Shown here: in pieces, positions 42,469 through 50,986 of the stretch
Position numbering within the stretch: the first letter of the stretch is position 1
Layout of the letters: every line of letters starts with the position of its first letter
Origin: Streptomyces sp. NBC_00569
GTDB taxonomy: Bacteria; Actinomycetota; Actinomycetes; Streptomycetales; Streptomycetaceae
DNA: 64,000 nt
Direction: 5' to 3'
Assembly (NCBI RefSeq): GCF_036345255.1
Contig: NZ_CP107783.1
Coordinates: 5,750,001-5,814,000 of the forward strand
Made by a program: the position numbers and the translations under genes
Notes under the pieces: model-generated
The model's input: only the letters and a program-made list of their open reading frames with translations
What the model was told of the DNA's origin: nothing
Databases searched by the model: none

Positions 42469-43780
42469 GACGCTGAGAGGTTCAAGCCGGGTTACCTCCT
42501 CCCGGAGGAGTTGGCGAGGACGCCGAATAGGGATCTGGGGTGGGTGGCTGCGACCTGCCCAGGGCATACACAACCGCACTGTGCTCCAGAGGATGGTCCG
42601 CACCAGCCGAAGCCACTGTTGTGGCGGGCAGCACGATGAAAACCCCCGGCTGTGCGCAGTGCGTGCTGGGCGAGCACTGACCATGGCTCGAGGATCCTTC
42701 TGAGAACCCGATCCTCAAGTGGAGTGCCGCGGGGAAAGCGATTCTTCGAGATGTGGAATCACACCCTCGGGAGCAATTAACTCCAGACATTCGCTTGACT
42801 GCCACTCACATTTCCAGCCTAGTCCAGACGTTGCGGCTCGACCACTCGAGTGAACATCCCGTACGACATCCGCCGCCTACTCAGTTGGATTTGTCGTGCA
42901 GGAGAATGCAGATGGCTTCATCGGCTCTCCCCGCCATGGCATCCGGTCGCGCGAGAACAGGGATATCCCCAGGTCGGGGAGCCTTCGGCGACCGCTTGCC
43001 CGACGCCTGCCCTGCCCATATCGGCCATGGCGCTGGCCATACACTCACATTAGCCCCGGCGCGACGCCAACGCAGCTTGCAGCGTGGTCCGCCCTGTGTA
43101 TGAGCGCAGTTCCGGCCGACGGGCACCGCAACGGCAGCATCCAGCTGCTCCCCGTCCTGTCGATGCGATTCTGCGGGCGGCGGCCGGCCTCACTCTGTGA
43201 AACAGCAGATGCGGATGTCGTGACCCCACAGGTCGCTGCGACGACCAGCCTGGTGATCTGCCGAAAACACGGGTCCGGCTTCCGGGAGAAGCATGGGGAG
43301 CGCGTCCTGCACCTGGTTTCCCCGACCAGACGTGAGGCACCAAGACCGAAGTGGTCCGCTCTCCGCACCACTTCGAAGGAGGCTCCCCTCGAAACGTCTG
43401 GCTGGCCTCTGCATGGAAGTGTGCCTAGGCAACCTATATTTTGTTGAACCAGCATTTACGCGCTGCCGGATACTCCTTCGAGAGCATTATTCCGAATAAG
43501 CATTGCCTTATAGGTCCAGGAGCTCCAGAGCGCGTAAAGGCCCTTGCTGGAGTTTTTCTGGACCTCGTTCATCCCGAGGGCGCGATCCCGTTCGCCGCGA
43601 CGGGCCCCTGCGCGTCATACCCGCCTCGATGGGGGCGCGGCCACCGGCGCCCTGTCCGTCACCGTCGGCTGCACCCTGCGCGCCGCGCGCGACGGCATCC
43701 TCGTGGTTCTGCTGATCGGCACCCATTCCTGTGCCCCACCACGATCGTCGAGAAGGAAGAGGAGAAGGAGACACCGGTTG

Positions 43781-43819
43781 TCGCATGAGCGGACAGTTCC
43801 GAACTGTCCGCTCATGCGA
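43781..43819. repeat. 39-base perfect palindrome
   Basis: Arms of 19 bases (43781-43799 and 43801-43819) mirror exactly around one C. As RNA it would be a long hairpin with almost no loop. It precedes the 77-aa membrane-protein gene by 52 bases. Not a normal terminator, as no gene ends shortly before it. Confidence 0.7.
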
Positions 43820-43871
43820 GATACGTCACGGTCCGGGGTCAAAGTTCCGGAGCGTGGTGTTGACTGGGCCC

Positions 43872-44105
43872 ATGCCTGAACACCTGTCGTACTTCCAGCA
43901 GATAGGGGTGGCGTTCCTCGGGGCCGCCACCGTGGTGTGGGTGGTCGGTCTCGTCCGGCTGGTGCGCCATGTGGGCTGGGGCGCCGAGCAGCCCCTCGCC
44001 TCGCTGCCGGTCCAGGGTGGTCCGCCCGCCCAGGAGTCCGTGCCGCTGACGCCGGACGAGCGCGACGCGTTCGCGGGCCTGGTGCGACAGTTCAGCCGCC
44101 GTTAG
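43872..44105 (+). CDS. Small single-helix membrane protein
   Basis: 77 aa from ATG 43872 (MPEHLSYFQQIGVAFLGAAT…). One membrane helix at about residues 10-30 (IGVAFLGAATVVWVVGLVRL), then a ~45-residue cytoplasmic or outer tail ending LTPDERDAFAGLVRQFSRR. No recognised family. Codon bias is typical. The start of the gene is close to the 39-base palindrome. Convergent with DUF6227. Confidence 0.65.
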   Translation: MPEHLSYFQQIGVAFLGAATVVWVVGLVRLVRHVGWGAEQPLASLPVQGGPPAQESVPLTPDERDAFAGLVRQFSRR

Positions 44106-44141
44106 TCGCCGGCCCGCGGTCCGCGGCCGGCGCTGGCAGAG

Positions 44142-44912
44142 CTAGCCGCAGCTGGGGCGGGAGCGGTCGGCGGCGCGGCGCTGCATCGCCGCGCGGGCCT
44201 CGTCCTGCGTGGCGTACACCTCGCACATGTGACGGCCGTCCGGCGTCGCCGTGTGCTCGATCTCCCAGAGACTGATCTCGCTGCCGTCGTCCAGCAGGAA
44301 CGCGTGCTCGTACAGCGTGAAGCCGAGGCGCGGGCGGCCGAAAGCCTGCGTGATCTGGTGCGCGTACGCGGTGTGCAGGAGTCGGGCCGTGTCGGGTCCC
44401 GGGCGGTCCTCGTTCTCCGCGCGGCGCAGCAGGCGGCGGGCGTGGTCCGCCGAGTCGTCGGCCGCGTAACTGCGGCGCGGCTCGGGGATCGACGGGAGCT
44501 GGAGCGGGAGCGGCAGCTCGAAGTCGGGCGCGGCCTCGCGGGGCAGCGGGAGGCGGTCGGTCGCCAGGTGGAGGTCCTCCTCCGACGTGTACACCTCGTG
44601 CTGGGTCCCCCGCTCGGGCATCGTGTTGTGGACGAGCTCCCACAGGGTGAGGGCACTGCCGTCCGCGAGCAGCCACGTGTGCCGGTACGTCTCGCGGTGC
44701 AGGCCCGCGCTGTGGTGTGCGGAGTGCAGCGAACTGTCGTACGCGAGCGCGCAGTCGAGGCGGGCGAGGGCCTCGTCGGGCAGCTCGAAGGAGTTCAGGG
44801 CCCGGCCCAGCAGGCGCCCGAGGTGCTCATCCGGCTGGTGCGTGCCGTCCGGCTGATGCGACTCGTGCGACTCGGGTGGCTCGTACGCTGCGGTGTCGTA
44901 CGGAACGCTCAA
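44142..44912 (-). CDS. DUF6227 family protein
   Basis: 256-aa soluble protein of the Streptomyces DUF6227 family. It contains two related halves: YRHTWLLADGSALTLWELVH … HEVYTSEEDLHLA (about residues 76-117) and YEHAFLLDDGSEISLWEIEH … CEVYATQDEARAA (about 199-240). Each looks like a small beta-hairpin/helix module, so the gene arose by internal duplication. Function unknown. Start ATG 44912. Confidence 0.85.
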   Translation of the reverse strand: MSVPYDTAAYEPPESHESHQPDGTHQPDEHLGRLLGRALNSFELPDEALARLDCALAYDSSLHSAHHSAGLHRETYRHTWLLADGSALTLWELVHNTMPERGTQHEVYTSEEDLHLATDRLPLPREAAPDFELPLPLQLPSIPEPRRSYAADDSADHARRLLRRAENEDRPGPDTARLLHTAYAHQITQAFGRPRLGFTLYEHAFLLDDGSEISLWEIEHTATPDGRHMCEVYATQDEARAAMQRRAADRSRPSCG

Positions 44913-45046
44913 GGCATCTCCTGGCGTTGCTACATGTCACCTTGTGGGTGCATACCGTAGCCCCTAGGTCGGACATCATGTCCTCGAAATCAGAAACGAA
45001 CGGGCCGCGCGGAGAAGTTCCCGCGCGGCCCGTCCTGATGAGCGCG

Positions 45047-46330
45047 TCAGACGGCGCTGCCCGCCGTCCACTGGCTCCACGACATGTTCCAGCCGTTGAG
45101 GCCGTTGTCGGGCGCGATGGTCGTGTCGGGGGAGTGCTTGACGGTCACCACGTCGCCGACGAGCGAGTTGTCGTAGAACCACTTGGCGATCGTCGCGCCG
45201 CCCGCGCCCTGGACGTCCGCGAGGCCGATGCACCCGTGGCTGGTGCCGGAACGGCCGAAGGGCGGATTGCCCTTCGGGTACCAGTAGTTGCCGTGGATGA
45301 ACGTGCCGGACGAGGACAGGCGCATCGCGTGCGGGACATCGGGGATGTCGTACTCGCCGCCGAAGCCGACCGTCGACCCGTTCATCCGGGTCTGCACGAA
45401 CTTCTCGGAGATGACCATCTGCCCGTTGTACGTCGTGTGCTGCGCGCTGCCGGCCGAGATCGGGATCGACTTGACCGTCTTGCCGTCCCGCACGACCGTC
45501 ATCGTCTGGGTGTTGACGTCGACCGTGGAGACCTGGGAGCGGCCCACGGTGAAGCTGACGGTCTTGTTCTGGACGCCCGTCACGCCGTTCGCGCCCTGCA
45601 CGCCGTCCAGGTCGATCTTCATCGTGACCTTGGAACCGGCCTTCCAGTACTCCTCGGGGCGGAAGTCGAGCCGCTGCGCGCCGAACCAGTGGCCCACGAT
45701 CCGCTGGCCGCTGCTGGAGGAGACCGTGATGTGCGACTGCACGGTCTTCTTGTTCGTGATCGCCTTGTCGAAGGTGAACGACACCGGCATGCCGACGCCG
45801 ACGGTGGTGCCGCCGTCCGGCGTGTACGTGCCGATGAAGCTGCCCGACGTGGTGACCGTCGTGAAGATCGAGTTGGCGGCGGCGGTGCGGCCGTCGGAAT
45901 CCTGGGCGGTGGCCGAGATGCGGTACTTCGTCCCGCGCTCGAGCTGTTCCTCGGGCTTCCATGCCGAGCCGTTGGCGGTGAGGGAACCCGGCACGGTCTT
46001 CCCGCTGTCGGGCTGCGTCATCTTCACGTCGGTGAGCTTGCCGGACTTGACCTTCACGCCCGTCGCGTTGATGGACGCCCCCGTCGAACCGTCCTTGGCC
46101 GAGATCGTGATCTGCGCGGCGGACGAGCCCTTGCCCTTGGAGGCGCCGTTCTTGCCGTCGGAGTTCTCCGCGTCGGCGCTGCCGCCGCAGGCGGTGAGGG
46201 CGAGCGCGCCGACGGCGACCGCGGCTGTCGCCACCAAGACCTGCCGCGCGGTACGCCTGCGGCCCCGCTCGGGCTGCCGGGGGTGCTGCTGGTGCGCGGC
46301 TGTGTCCTGGGTTGTCACGAGATGCTCCAT
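45047..46330 (-). CDS. L,D-transpeptidase lipoprotein with Ig-like domain
   Basis: 427 aa. Signal and lipobox LALTAC (Cys48), Ser/Gly-rich linker, a bacterial Ig-like/LDT N-terminal domain (~55-250), and the YkuD catalytic domain (~265-400) with FIHGNYWYP and the active-site SGTSHGCIGL (Cys in HGCIG). It forms 3-3 meso-DAP crosslinks in peptidoglycan at the outer face of the membrane. The C-terminal NGWNMSWSQWTAG tail is typical of the actinobacterial LdtMt2-like group. The N-terminal 25 residues before the signal helix are unusually long and His/Gln/Arg-rich. Confidence 0.95.
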   Translation of the reverse strand: MEHLVTTQDTAAHQQHPRQPERGRRRTARQVLVATAAVAVGALALTACGGSADAENSDGKNGASKGKGSSAAQITISAKDGSTGASINATGVKVKSGKLTDVKMTQPDSGKTVPGSLTANGSAWKPEEQLERGTKYRISATAQDSDGRTAAANSIFTTVTTSGSFIGTYTPDGGTTVGVGMPVSFTFDKAITNKKTVQSHITVSSSSGQRIVGHWFGAQRLDFRPEEYWKAGSKVTMKIDLDGVQGANGVTGVQNKTVSFTVGRSQVSTVDVNTQTMTVVRDGKTVKSIPISAGSAQHTTYNGQMVISEKFVQTRMNGSTVGFGGEYDIPDVPHAMRLSSSGTFIHGNYWYPKGNPPFGRSGTSHGCIGLADVQGAGGATIAKWFYDNSLVGDVVTVKHSPDTTIAPDNGLNGWNMSWSQWTAGSAV

Positions 46331-46549
46331 GATCTGTCAGTTACTCCAGTGTGTGTAGAGAGGGCGAACTGACCGGAAAGGTTCCTGCGGGACGGTGTGA
46401 ACGGAGACACAGGTCACGCCAGGAACCGGGCGGGCCGGGCGCTACGTGAATCCTGGGCTTCGTGAGCCATGAGTTCCGTGAGCCACGTGCTCCGTGGGGC
46501 GTGTGTCCGTGCGCCTCGGCGCGCGCCCGTGTGGTGGGCGCCCCGTGCC

Positions 46550-47638
46550 TCAACTCCCGTACAGATCCCCGTACGAGAGGTACGTCCCGCCCGGCCCCCG
46601 CACCGACTCCGCCGCGAGCACCGCCCGCACGATCGCCCGCGTCACCATGTCCGCGCCCGCCGCGAGGATGTCGTTCAGCGCGAGAGGGTTGGCCTCGTCG
46701 AGGGGGCGCGTGCCGGTCGCGACGGCGAAGACGGTGTCCCCGTCGTTGAGGAGGTGCACCGGACGGACGGCGCGCGCTATGCCGTCGTGCGAGGTGCCCG
46801 CGAGCTTGTGCGCCTGGGAACGGGTGAGCACCGCGTCCGTGGCGACGACGGCGAGCGTGGTGTTCATCGGCGGCGCCTGTCCGGCGGCCTCCTCCTTGAT
46901 CCGCGCGATCCGTTCCCGCGCCGCCGCGTGCGCCTGTGGCGAGGGGTACGGATACGGGTCCGAGCGCGGGTGGGGTCCGCCGTCCCGCTCGTCGGCGGGG
47001 TCCGGGCCGAAGAGCCGTCCGTAGAGCGCGCCCGTCGCCGGATCGACCGCGGAGCCCACCGCGTTGGCCACGACCAGCGCCGCGACGGTCACCCCCGAGT
47101 CGAGCACCGTGCTCGCCGTGCCCACTCCGCCCTTCAGCCCGCCGATCACCGCGCCCGTGCCCGCGCCCACCGATCCTTCCGCGACAGGTGAGCCCGGCGC
47201 GGAAGCGGCCGCCGCCTCGACCGCCGCGCGGCCCGTCGCCGCGTCGGGCCTGGCCCGGAACGCCCCGCCGCGCCCCAGATCGAAGACGCACGCGGCGGGG
47301 ACGACCGGCACCACCTCGCGCGGCCCGGCCCCCACCCGTACGCCCCGGCCCTGTTCCTCCAGCCATGCCATGACACCCGACGCGGCGTCCAGGCCGTAGG
47401 CGCTGCCGCCCGTCAGGGTCACGGCGTCGATGCGCCGGACCACATTGCGCGGGTCGAGCGCGTCCGTCTCCTTCGTGCCCGGGCCGCCGCCTCGCACGTC
47501 CACGGCGGCGGTCATCCCGCCCTCGGGCGCGAGCACCACCGTCGTCCCGGTCAGCCAGCCGCCCTCGCCGGCGCGGGTGGCGTGACCGACCCGCAGGCCG
47601 GCGACATCGGTCAGGGCATTGCGCGTGGGCGTCGTCAT
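46550..47638 (-). CDS. P1 family peptidase (S58, DmpA-like aminopeptidase)
   Basis: 362 aa. Conserved opening LTDVAGLRVGHATR, LTGGSAYGLDAASGVM (about residues 75-90), GSVGAGTGAVIGGLKGG, and the autocleavage/nucleophile region MNTTLAVVATDA (about 253-264). The last of these is expected to self-process, generating alpha and beta chains with an N-terminal Thr/Ser nucleophile. Such enzymes hydrolyse N-terminal D- or beta-amino-acid amides. Cytoplasmic. Start ATG 47638. Confidence 0.92.
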   Translation of the reverse strand: MTTPTRNALTDVAGLRVGHATRAGEGGWLTGTTVVLAPEGGMTAAVDVRGGGPGTKETDALDPRNVVRRIDAVTLTGGSAYGLDAASGVMAWLEEQGRGVRVGAGPREVVPVVPAACVFDLGRGGAFRARPDAATGRAAVEAAAASAPGSPVAEGSVGAGTGAVIGGLKGGVGTASTVLDSGVTVAALVVANAVGSAVDPATGALYGRLFGPDPADERDGGPHPRSDPYPYPSPQAHAAARERIARIKEEAAGQAPPMNTTLAVVATDAVLTRSQAHKLAGTSHDGIARAVRPVHLLNDGDTVFAVATGTRPLDEANPLALNDILAAGADMVTRAIVRAVLAAESVRGPGGTYLSYGDLYGS

Positions 47639-47699
47639 ACGGCATCCGTATCACGTGAGTTGGGCCCCGGGTCCGCCTCCGCGCACGCCCTGCGGGCGT

Positions 47700-47865
47700 C
47701 AGGTTCACGCCCACGGCGACGGTGAGCGCGGCACGACGCCCACCCGCGACGTCCGCGAACTTCGCCGTGACCAGCCACCTGTGGTGCTTCGTGGGCTTCT
47801 ACGTCACGTGCATCGGCCTCTGCCGGTGGTCCTACGCCCGCAAGAGCGCCGAATCACCCAGCTGA
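47700..47865 (+). pseudogene. Possible 3' relic of a membrane transporter
   Basis: One frame ending at TGA 47863-47865 reads [20 protein letters not shown] followed by [15 protein letters not shown], resembling the last helix of an MFS nitrate/nitrite-type transporter (…GFYVTC…W-x-YxR). No start or upstream body is present; the preceding sequence belongs to the P1 peptidase promoter. I treat it as a gene fragment with low confidence. Confidence 0.3.
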
Positions 47866-47982
47866 CCCCACGACCCGAACGGCCCGCACCCCTGCACCCG
47901 CCGCGCTGCACCCCTGCACCCCGCCCCTGAGCCATGCCCCTGCTCCCCGCGCCCAGCCGCCCGACGGACGTACGCTGGGGGT

Positions 47983-48165
47983 ATGAGCACCGCCCCTGCC
48001 CCCGAACCGCGCGATCCGAAGAGCGCGCTGGTCTTCGACGATCCGCTGAGCACGCAGTCCTCGGACGACACGGACCGAGGGTGGGGCGAGCGACCCCCCG
48101 CCGGCGGTGACAGCGCCGCCGACCTGGCACGCTTCCTCGACGAGAAGCCACCCCACCACCTCTGA
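47983..48165 (+). CDS. Small conserved Streptomyces protein of unknown function
   Basis: 60 aa: [20 protein letters not shown] … [13 protein letters not shown]. Hydrophilic, acidic, likely unstructured with a short C-terminal helix. I recognise the pattern as recurring in Streptomyces genomes next to mscL, but no function is known. Convergent with mscL, 6 bases between stops. Confidence 0.7.
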   Translation: MSTAPAPEPRDPKSALVFDDPLSTQSSDDTDRGWGERPPAGGDSAADLARFLDEKPPHHL

Positions 48166-48171
48166 GCCGCC

Positions 48172-48628
48172 CTAGGGCTCGCTGTGTCCGGAGCCGCGCT
48201 GCGCCACCAGGGCGTCGCGGATCTCCTTCAGGACCTCCAGCTCGGACAGCTCCACGACCTCCGCGGCGCCTTCTTTCGCGGCATCCCGGGCCGCCTTCTT
48301 GGCGAGGTACTTGGCCATCGGCAGCACCATCAGGAAGTACACGACCGCGGCCGTGATCAGGAACGTGAGAGTGGCGCTGAGCACCGAGCCCCACAGGATC
48401 GATGCCGTCGTCGCCCGGGCAGGTGCCCTTCAGGCACGACGTGTAGCCGTTCAGGTCCTTCGTGCCGAACGCGCCGACCAGGGGGTTGATGACGCCCTTC
48501 ACGACGGAGTTCACGATGTTGGTGAATGCGGCTCCGATGACGACGGCGACCGCAAGGTCGATCACATTGCCGCGCATCAAGAAGGCCTTGAAGCCCTCCC
48601 ACAGACTCGGCTGCTTCTTCTCGCTCAC
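48172..48628 (-). pseudogene. mscL: Large-conductance mechanosensitive channel MscL, frameshifted as given
   Basis: The N-terminal frame from GTG 48628 (AGAGG upstream) contains [40 protein letters not shown] and helix 1 through [17 protein letters not shown]. The second half, [20 protein letters not shown] and LPMAKYLA … [16 protein letters not shown], lies in another frame. The change is near 48396-48405, consistent with one missing base between the periplasmic loop and helix 2. All parts of MscL are otherwise present and normal. Either a strain-specific loss of the osmotic safety valve or a sequencing error. Confidence 0.88.
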
Positions 48629-48778
48629 CAGAAGGCCTCTTTTCACTTGTGCAGGATGTGGAGCAAACAGTTCCGCAACCTACGGCAGCGCTTGGCGGGC
48701 CTGTCCAATTCGCTGACTCGAACGAGGGACTTGACTTCGAAACCCTGCGGACCGGCCCGCCCGGGCACCCGGAAATGG

Positions 48779-49369
48779 TCACCACAGGGTCACCGCCAGC
48801 CGCGAGGTGGCACCGGCCCCGGCCAGCCGCGCCGCCGTCTCTCGAGGCACGGACAGGACGACGAGAGCACCGCCCGCCGCGGCGACTTCGCCGGCTGACT
48901 CCGCGGACTCCGCGGAATCCGGCACGGAACTGACCCGCGCCCCCGCCGCCACGACCCTGCCGCCCTGACCCCCGGGTCCCTGCCCATCGTCGGCGCCGGC
49001 TCCCGAGCCCGCCGCGACGACGTCGACCCGGTCACCGGGCCGCAGCAGCCGCACCGCCGCCGCGTCCGCGATGCGCACCGGCGCGGACACCGTCACGACC
49101 GATCGCCGCACCCGCTCCCGTCCGGAGCCCGAGGACTCGGAGCCCGAGGGGCCCGCACCGGCAGAGGCGGAACCGGAGGACTCGGAACCGGTGGACCCCG
49201 CCCCCGACGGGCCCGCGGCCACCAGCACCGCCGCCGTCACGGCGAGACCCGCAGCGACCGCCCGCCGCCGGTGCCGGCCCGCACGCCGTGGCCGCCACCG
49301 CCCAGCGCGCACCCGCAGCGGCGCGAAATGCGGGACCTCGCACGTCGGGGGAGTGCTGAACGGGGACAT
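48779..49369 (-). CDS. Flp pilus assembly CpaB/RcpC-like protein
   Basis: 196 aa from ATG 49369. An N-terminal Arg-rich segment, one membrane helix (AVAAGLAVTAAVLVAAGP, about residues 35-52), a Ser/Gly linker, then a RcpC/CpaB-type SAF-like domain: VVTVSAPVRIADAAAVRLLR, PGDRVDVVAA, VVAAGARVSSVP, VVLSVPRETAARLAGAG. In Flp/tad systems CpaB lies in the periplasm at the secretion pore. No other tad genes are in the window. Related stand-alone copies are common in Streptomyces. Confidence 0.8.
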   Translation of the reverse strand: MSPFSTPPTCEVPHFAPLRVRAGRWRPRRAGRHRRRAVAAGLAVTAAVLVAAGPSGAGSTGSESSGSASAGAGPSGSESSGSGRERVRRSVVTVSAPVRIADAAAVRLLRPGDRVDVVAAGSGAGADDGQGPGGQGGRVVAAGARVSSVPDSAESAESAGEVAAAGGALVVLSVPRETAARLAGAGATSRLAVTLW

Positions 49370-49608
49370 GGGCGACCACCACCTGGATCGAGAGGCATCG
49401 GACAGCATCGAAGAGCCTCGGAACGCGCAAGCTCGAAAGCTCGCCTCGCGTTCCACGATCCAGGCCCGCGCCGATTCCCGCTGAGCCCCGTGCACTACTC
49501 GCCGGTTGTGGACAACTCCCTCACCCGAAGGCGAAGTTCAGCACCGGGCAGCTCTGGTGAATACTGGTCAGCACCAGCCGACACCGGTGAGCACCTCTCA
49601 GCACGCGG

Positions 49609-50493
49609 CTACGGCAGCACGATCCCCGGATCCATCCCCCCGAGCGCCCTCACGCACAGGCAGTCCCGCTCGCCCTCCGCAGGCAGCCCCGCCACGGCGT
49701 CGAAGAGCACCGTCCGCAGCCGGTCCACATTCGCGGCGAAGACCTGGAGGACGTCGTCGTGCGACACGCCCTCGCCGGCGTCGGCGCCCGCGTCGAGGTC
49801 GGTGACCAGGGTCAACGACGTGTAGCAGAGCTCGAGTTCACGGGCGAGCATCGCCTCGGGGTGGCCGGTCATGCCAACCACCGACCAGCCCTGGGCGGCA
49901 TGCCAGCGGGACTCGGCGCGGGTCGAGAACCGCGGCCCCTCGACGACCACCAGCGTCCCGCCGTCCACCGGCTCCCAGTCGAGGCCGCGCGCAGCCTTCA
50001 CGGCGACCCGGCGTCCGGCAGGGCAGTACGGGTCGGCGGGCGACACGTGCACCACGTTCGGCACGGTCCCGTCCGCCAGCGGCTCCCCGTCGAAGTACGT
50101 CTGCGCACGGGCCTTCGTCCGGTCCACGAACTGGTCCGGCACCAGGAGCGTCCCCGGTCCGAACTCGGGCCGAAGGCCGCCCACGGCGCACGGGCCGAGG
50201 ACCTGCCGGACGCCCACGGAGCGCAGGGCCCAGAGGTTGGCGCGGTAGTTGATGCGGTGCGGCGGCAGATGGTGGCCGCGGCCGTGGCGGGGCAGAAAGG
50301 CGACCTTGCGGCCCGCGATCTCGCCGAGGAAGAGCGAGTCGCTCGGCGCTCCGTAAGGGGTGTCGACCTGGACCTCGGTCACGTCGTCCAGGAACGAGTA
50401 GAAGCCTGAGCCGCCGATGACGCCGATCTCGGCCGTGACCCGTGTGTTCGCCGTGTTAGCCGTGCCCGGAACTGTATTCGCCATGTCCGGCAC
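49609..50493 (-). CDS. mtnP: S-methyl-5'-thioadenosine phosphorylase
   Basis: 294 aa (or 291 from the ATG at 50484). PNP/MTAP family 2: EIGVIGGSGFYSFLDDV, phosphate-binding PRHGRGH, INYRANLWAL, VVVEGPRFSTRAES and the base-site GMTGHPEAMLARELE. It phosphorolyses MTA from polyamine synthesis and S-adenosylmethionine chemistry to adenine and methylthioribose-1-phosphate in the methionine salvage pathway. The first ~20 residues are a weak Thr/Asn-rich extension. Same strand as, and downstream of, the FmdB gene. Confidence 0.92.
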   Translation of the reverse strand: MPDMANTVPGTANTANTRVTAEIGVIGGSGFYSFLDDVTEVQVDTPYGAPSDSLFLGEIAGRKVAFLPRHGRGHHLPPHRINYRANLWALRSVGVRQVLGPCAVGGLRPEFGPGTLLVPDQFVDRTKARAQTYFDGEPLADGTVPNVVHVSPADPYCPAGRRVAVKAARGLDWEPVDGGTLVVVEGPRFSTRAESRWHAAQGWSVVGMTGHPEAMLARELELCYTSLTLVTDLDAGADAGEGVSHDDVLQVFAANVDRLRTVLFDAVAGLPAEGERDCLCVRALGGMDPGIVLP

Positions 50494-50577
50494 AGTATCC
50501 GCCCGGGAACGCCGAAAACCCCGTCGTCGAAGGACGACAGGGTTCCGTAAGAACGTGACCGAAGGGGCCGAGCGGCC

Positions 50578-50919
50578 TTACGCGGCGGAAGAGCTCGAGG
50601 ACGAGCTCGAAGAAGACGAAGTGGAGGCCGAGGACGTCGACGTGGAGGACGACGACCCGGACGACTTGGCGTCCGAGGACGAAGACTTCGTGTCCGAGGT
50701 CGACTTCGCGGCCGACGACGCCGGCGAGCTGCTCGACGAGGAGCCGCGGCTGTCGTTGCGGTAGAAGCCCGATCCCTTGAAGACGATGCCGACCGCCGAG
50801 AACACCTTCTTGAGGCGTCCGTCGCAGCTGGGGCACACGGTCAGGGCGTCATCGGTGAACTTCTGCACCGCCTCGAGGCCCTCGCCGCATTCGGTGCACT
50901 GGTACTGGTACGTCGGCAC
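50578..50919 (-). CDS. FmdB-family zinc ribbon protein with poly-serine tail
   Basis: 113 aa. The N-terminal zinc ribbon (1-55) MPTYQYQCTECGEGLEAVQK has four cysteines at 8, 11, 29 and 32, with KKVFSAVGIVFKGSGFYRND closing it. Residues ~58-113 are almost only Ser, Ala, Lys and Asp, a disordered tail. FmdB-like proteins regulate amide/formamide genes in some bacteria, but their molecular role is unclear. Confidence 0.92.
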   Translation of the reverse strand: MPTYQYQCTECGEGLEAVQKFTDDALTVCPSCDGRLKKVFSAVGIVFKGSGFYRNDSRGSSSSSSPASSAAKSTSDTKSSSSDAKSSGSSSSTSTSSASTSSSSSSSSSSSAA

Positions 50920-50986
50920 TTGCTTCCTCCTGGCACTCTCACTCGATGAGTGCTAACGACAATCCATAGTGACGTATTCCGCGAGA

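Larger units (their letters stand above)
42367..43871. other. 1.5-kb region without a convincing gene
   Basis: Upstream of the large repeat protein. Open frames on both strands have scattered composition and no family features. It contains two AT-rich palindromes (42445-42468) near the repeat gene and a 39-base perfect palindrome (43781-43819) near the next gene. The base composition is less GC-biased than the rest of the window. It may hold decayed acquired DNA or an RNA gene that I cannot recognise. Confidence 0.45.

Noticed and set aside
42896..43447. Open frames of 136-183 residues on both strands in the 43-kb gap
   Set aside because: Composition is irregular, no signal or domain, poor starts. 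I could not support either as a gene.
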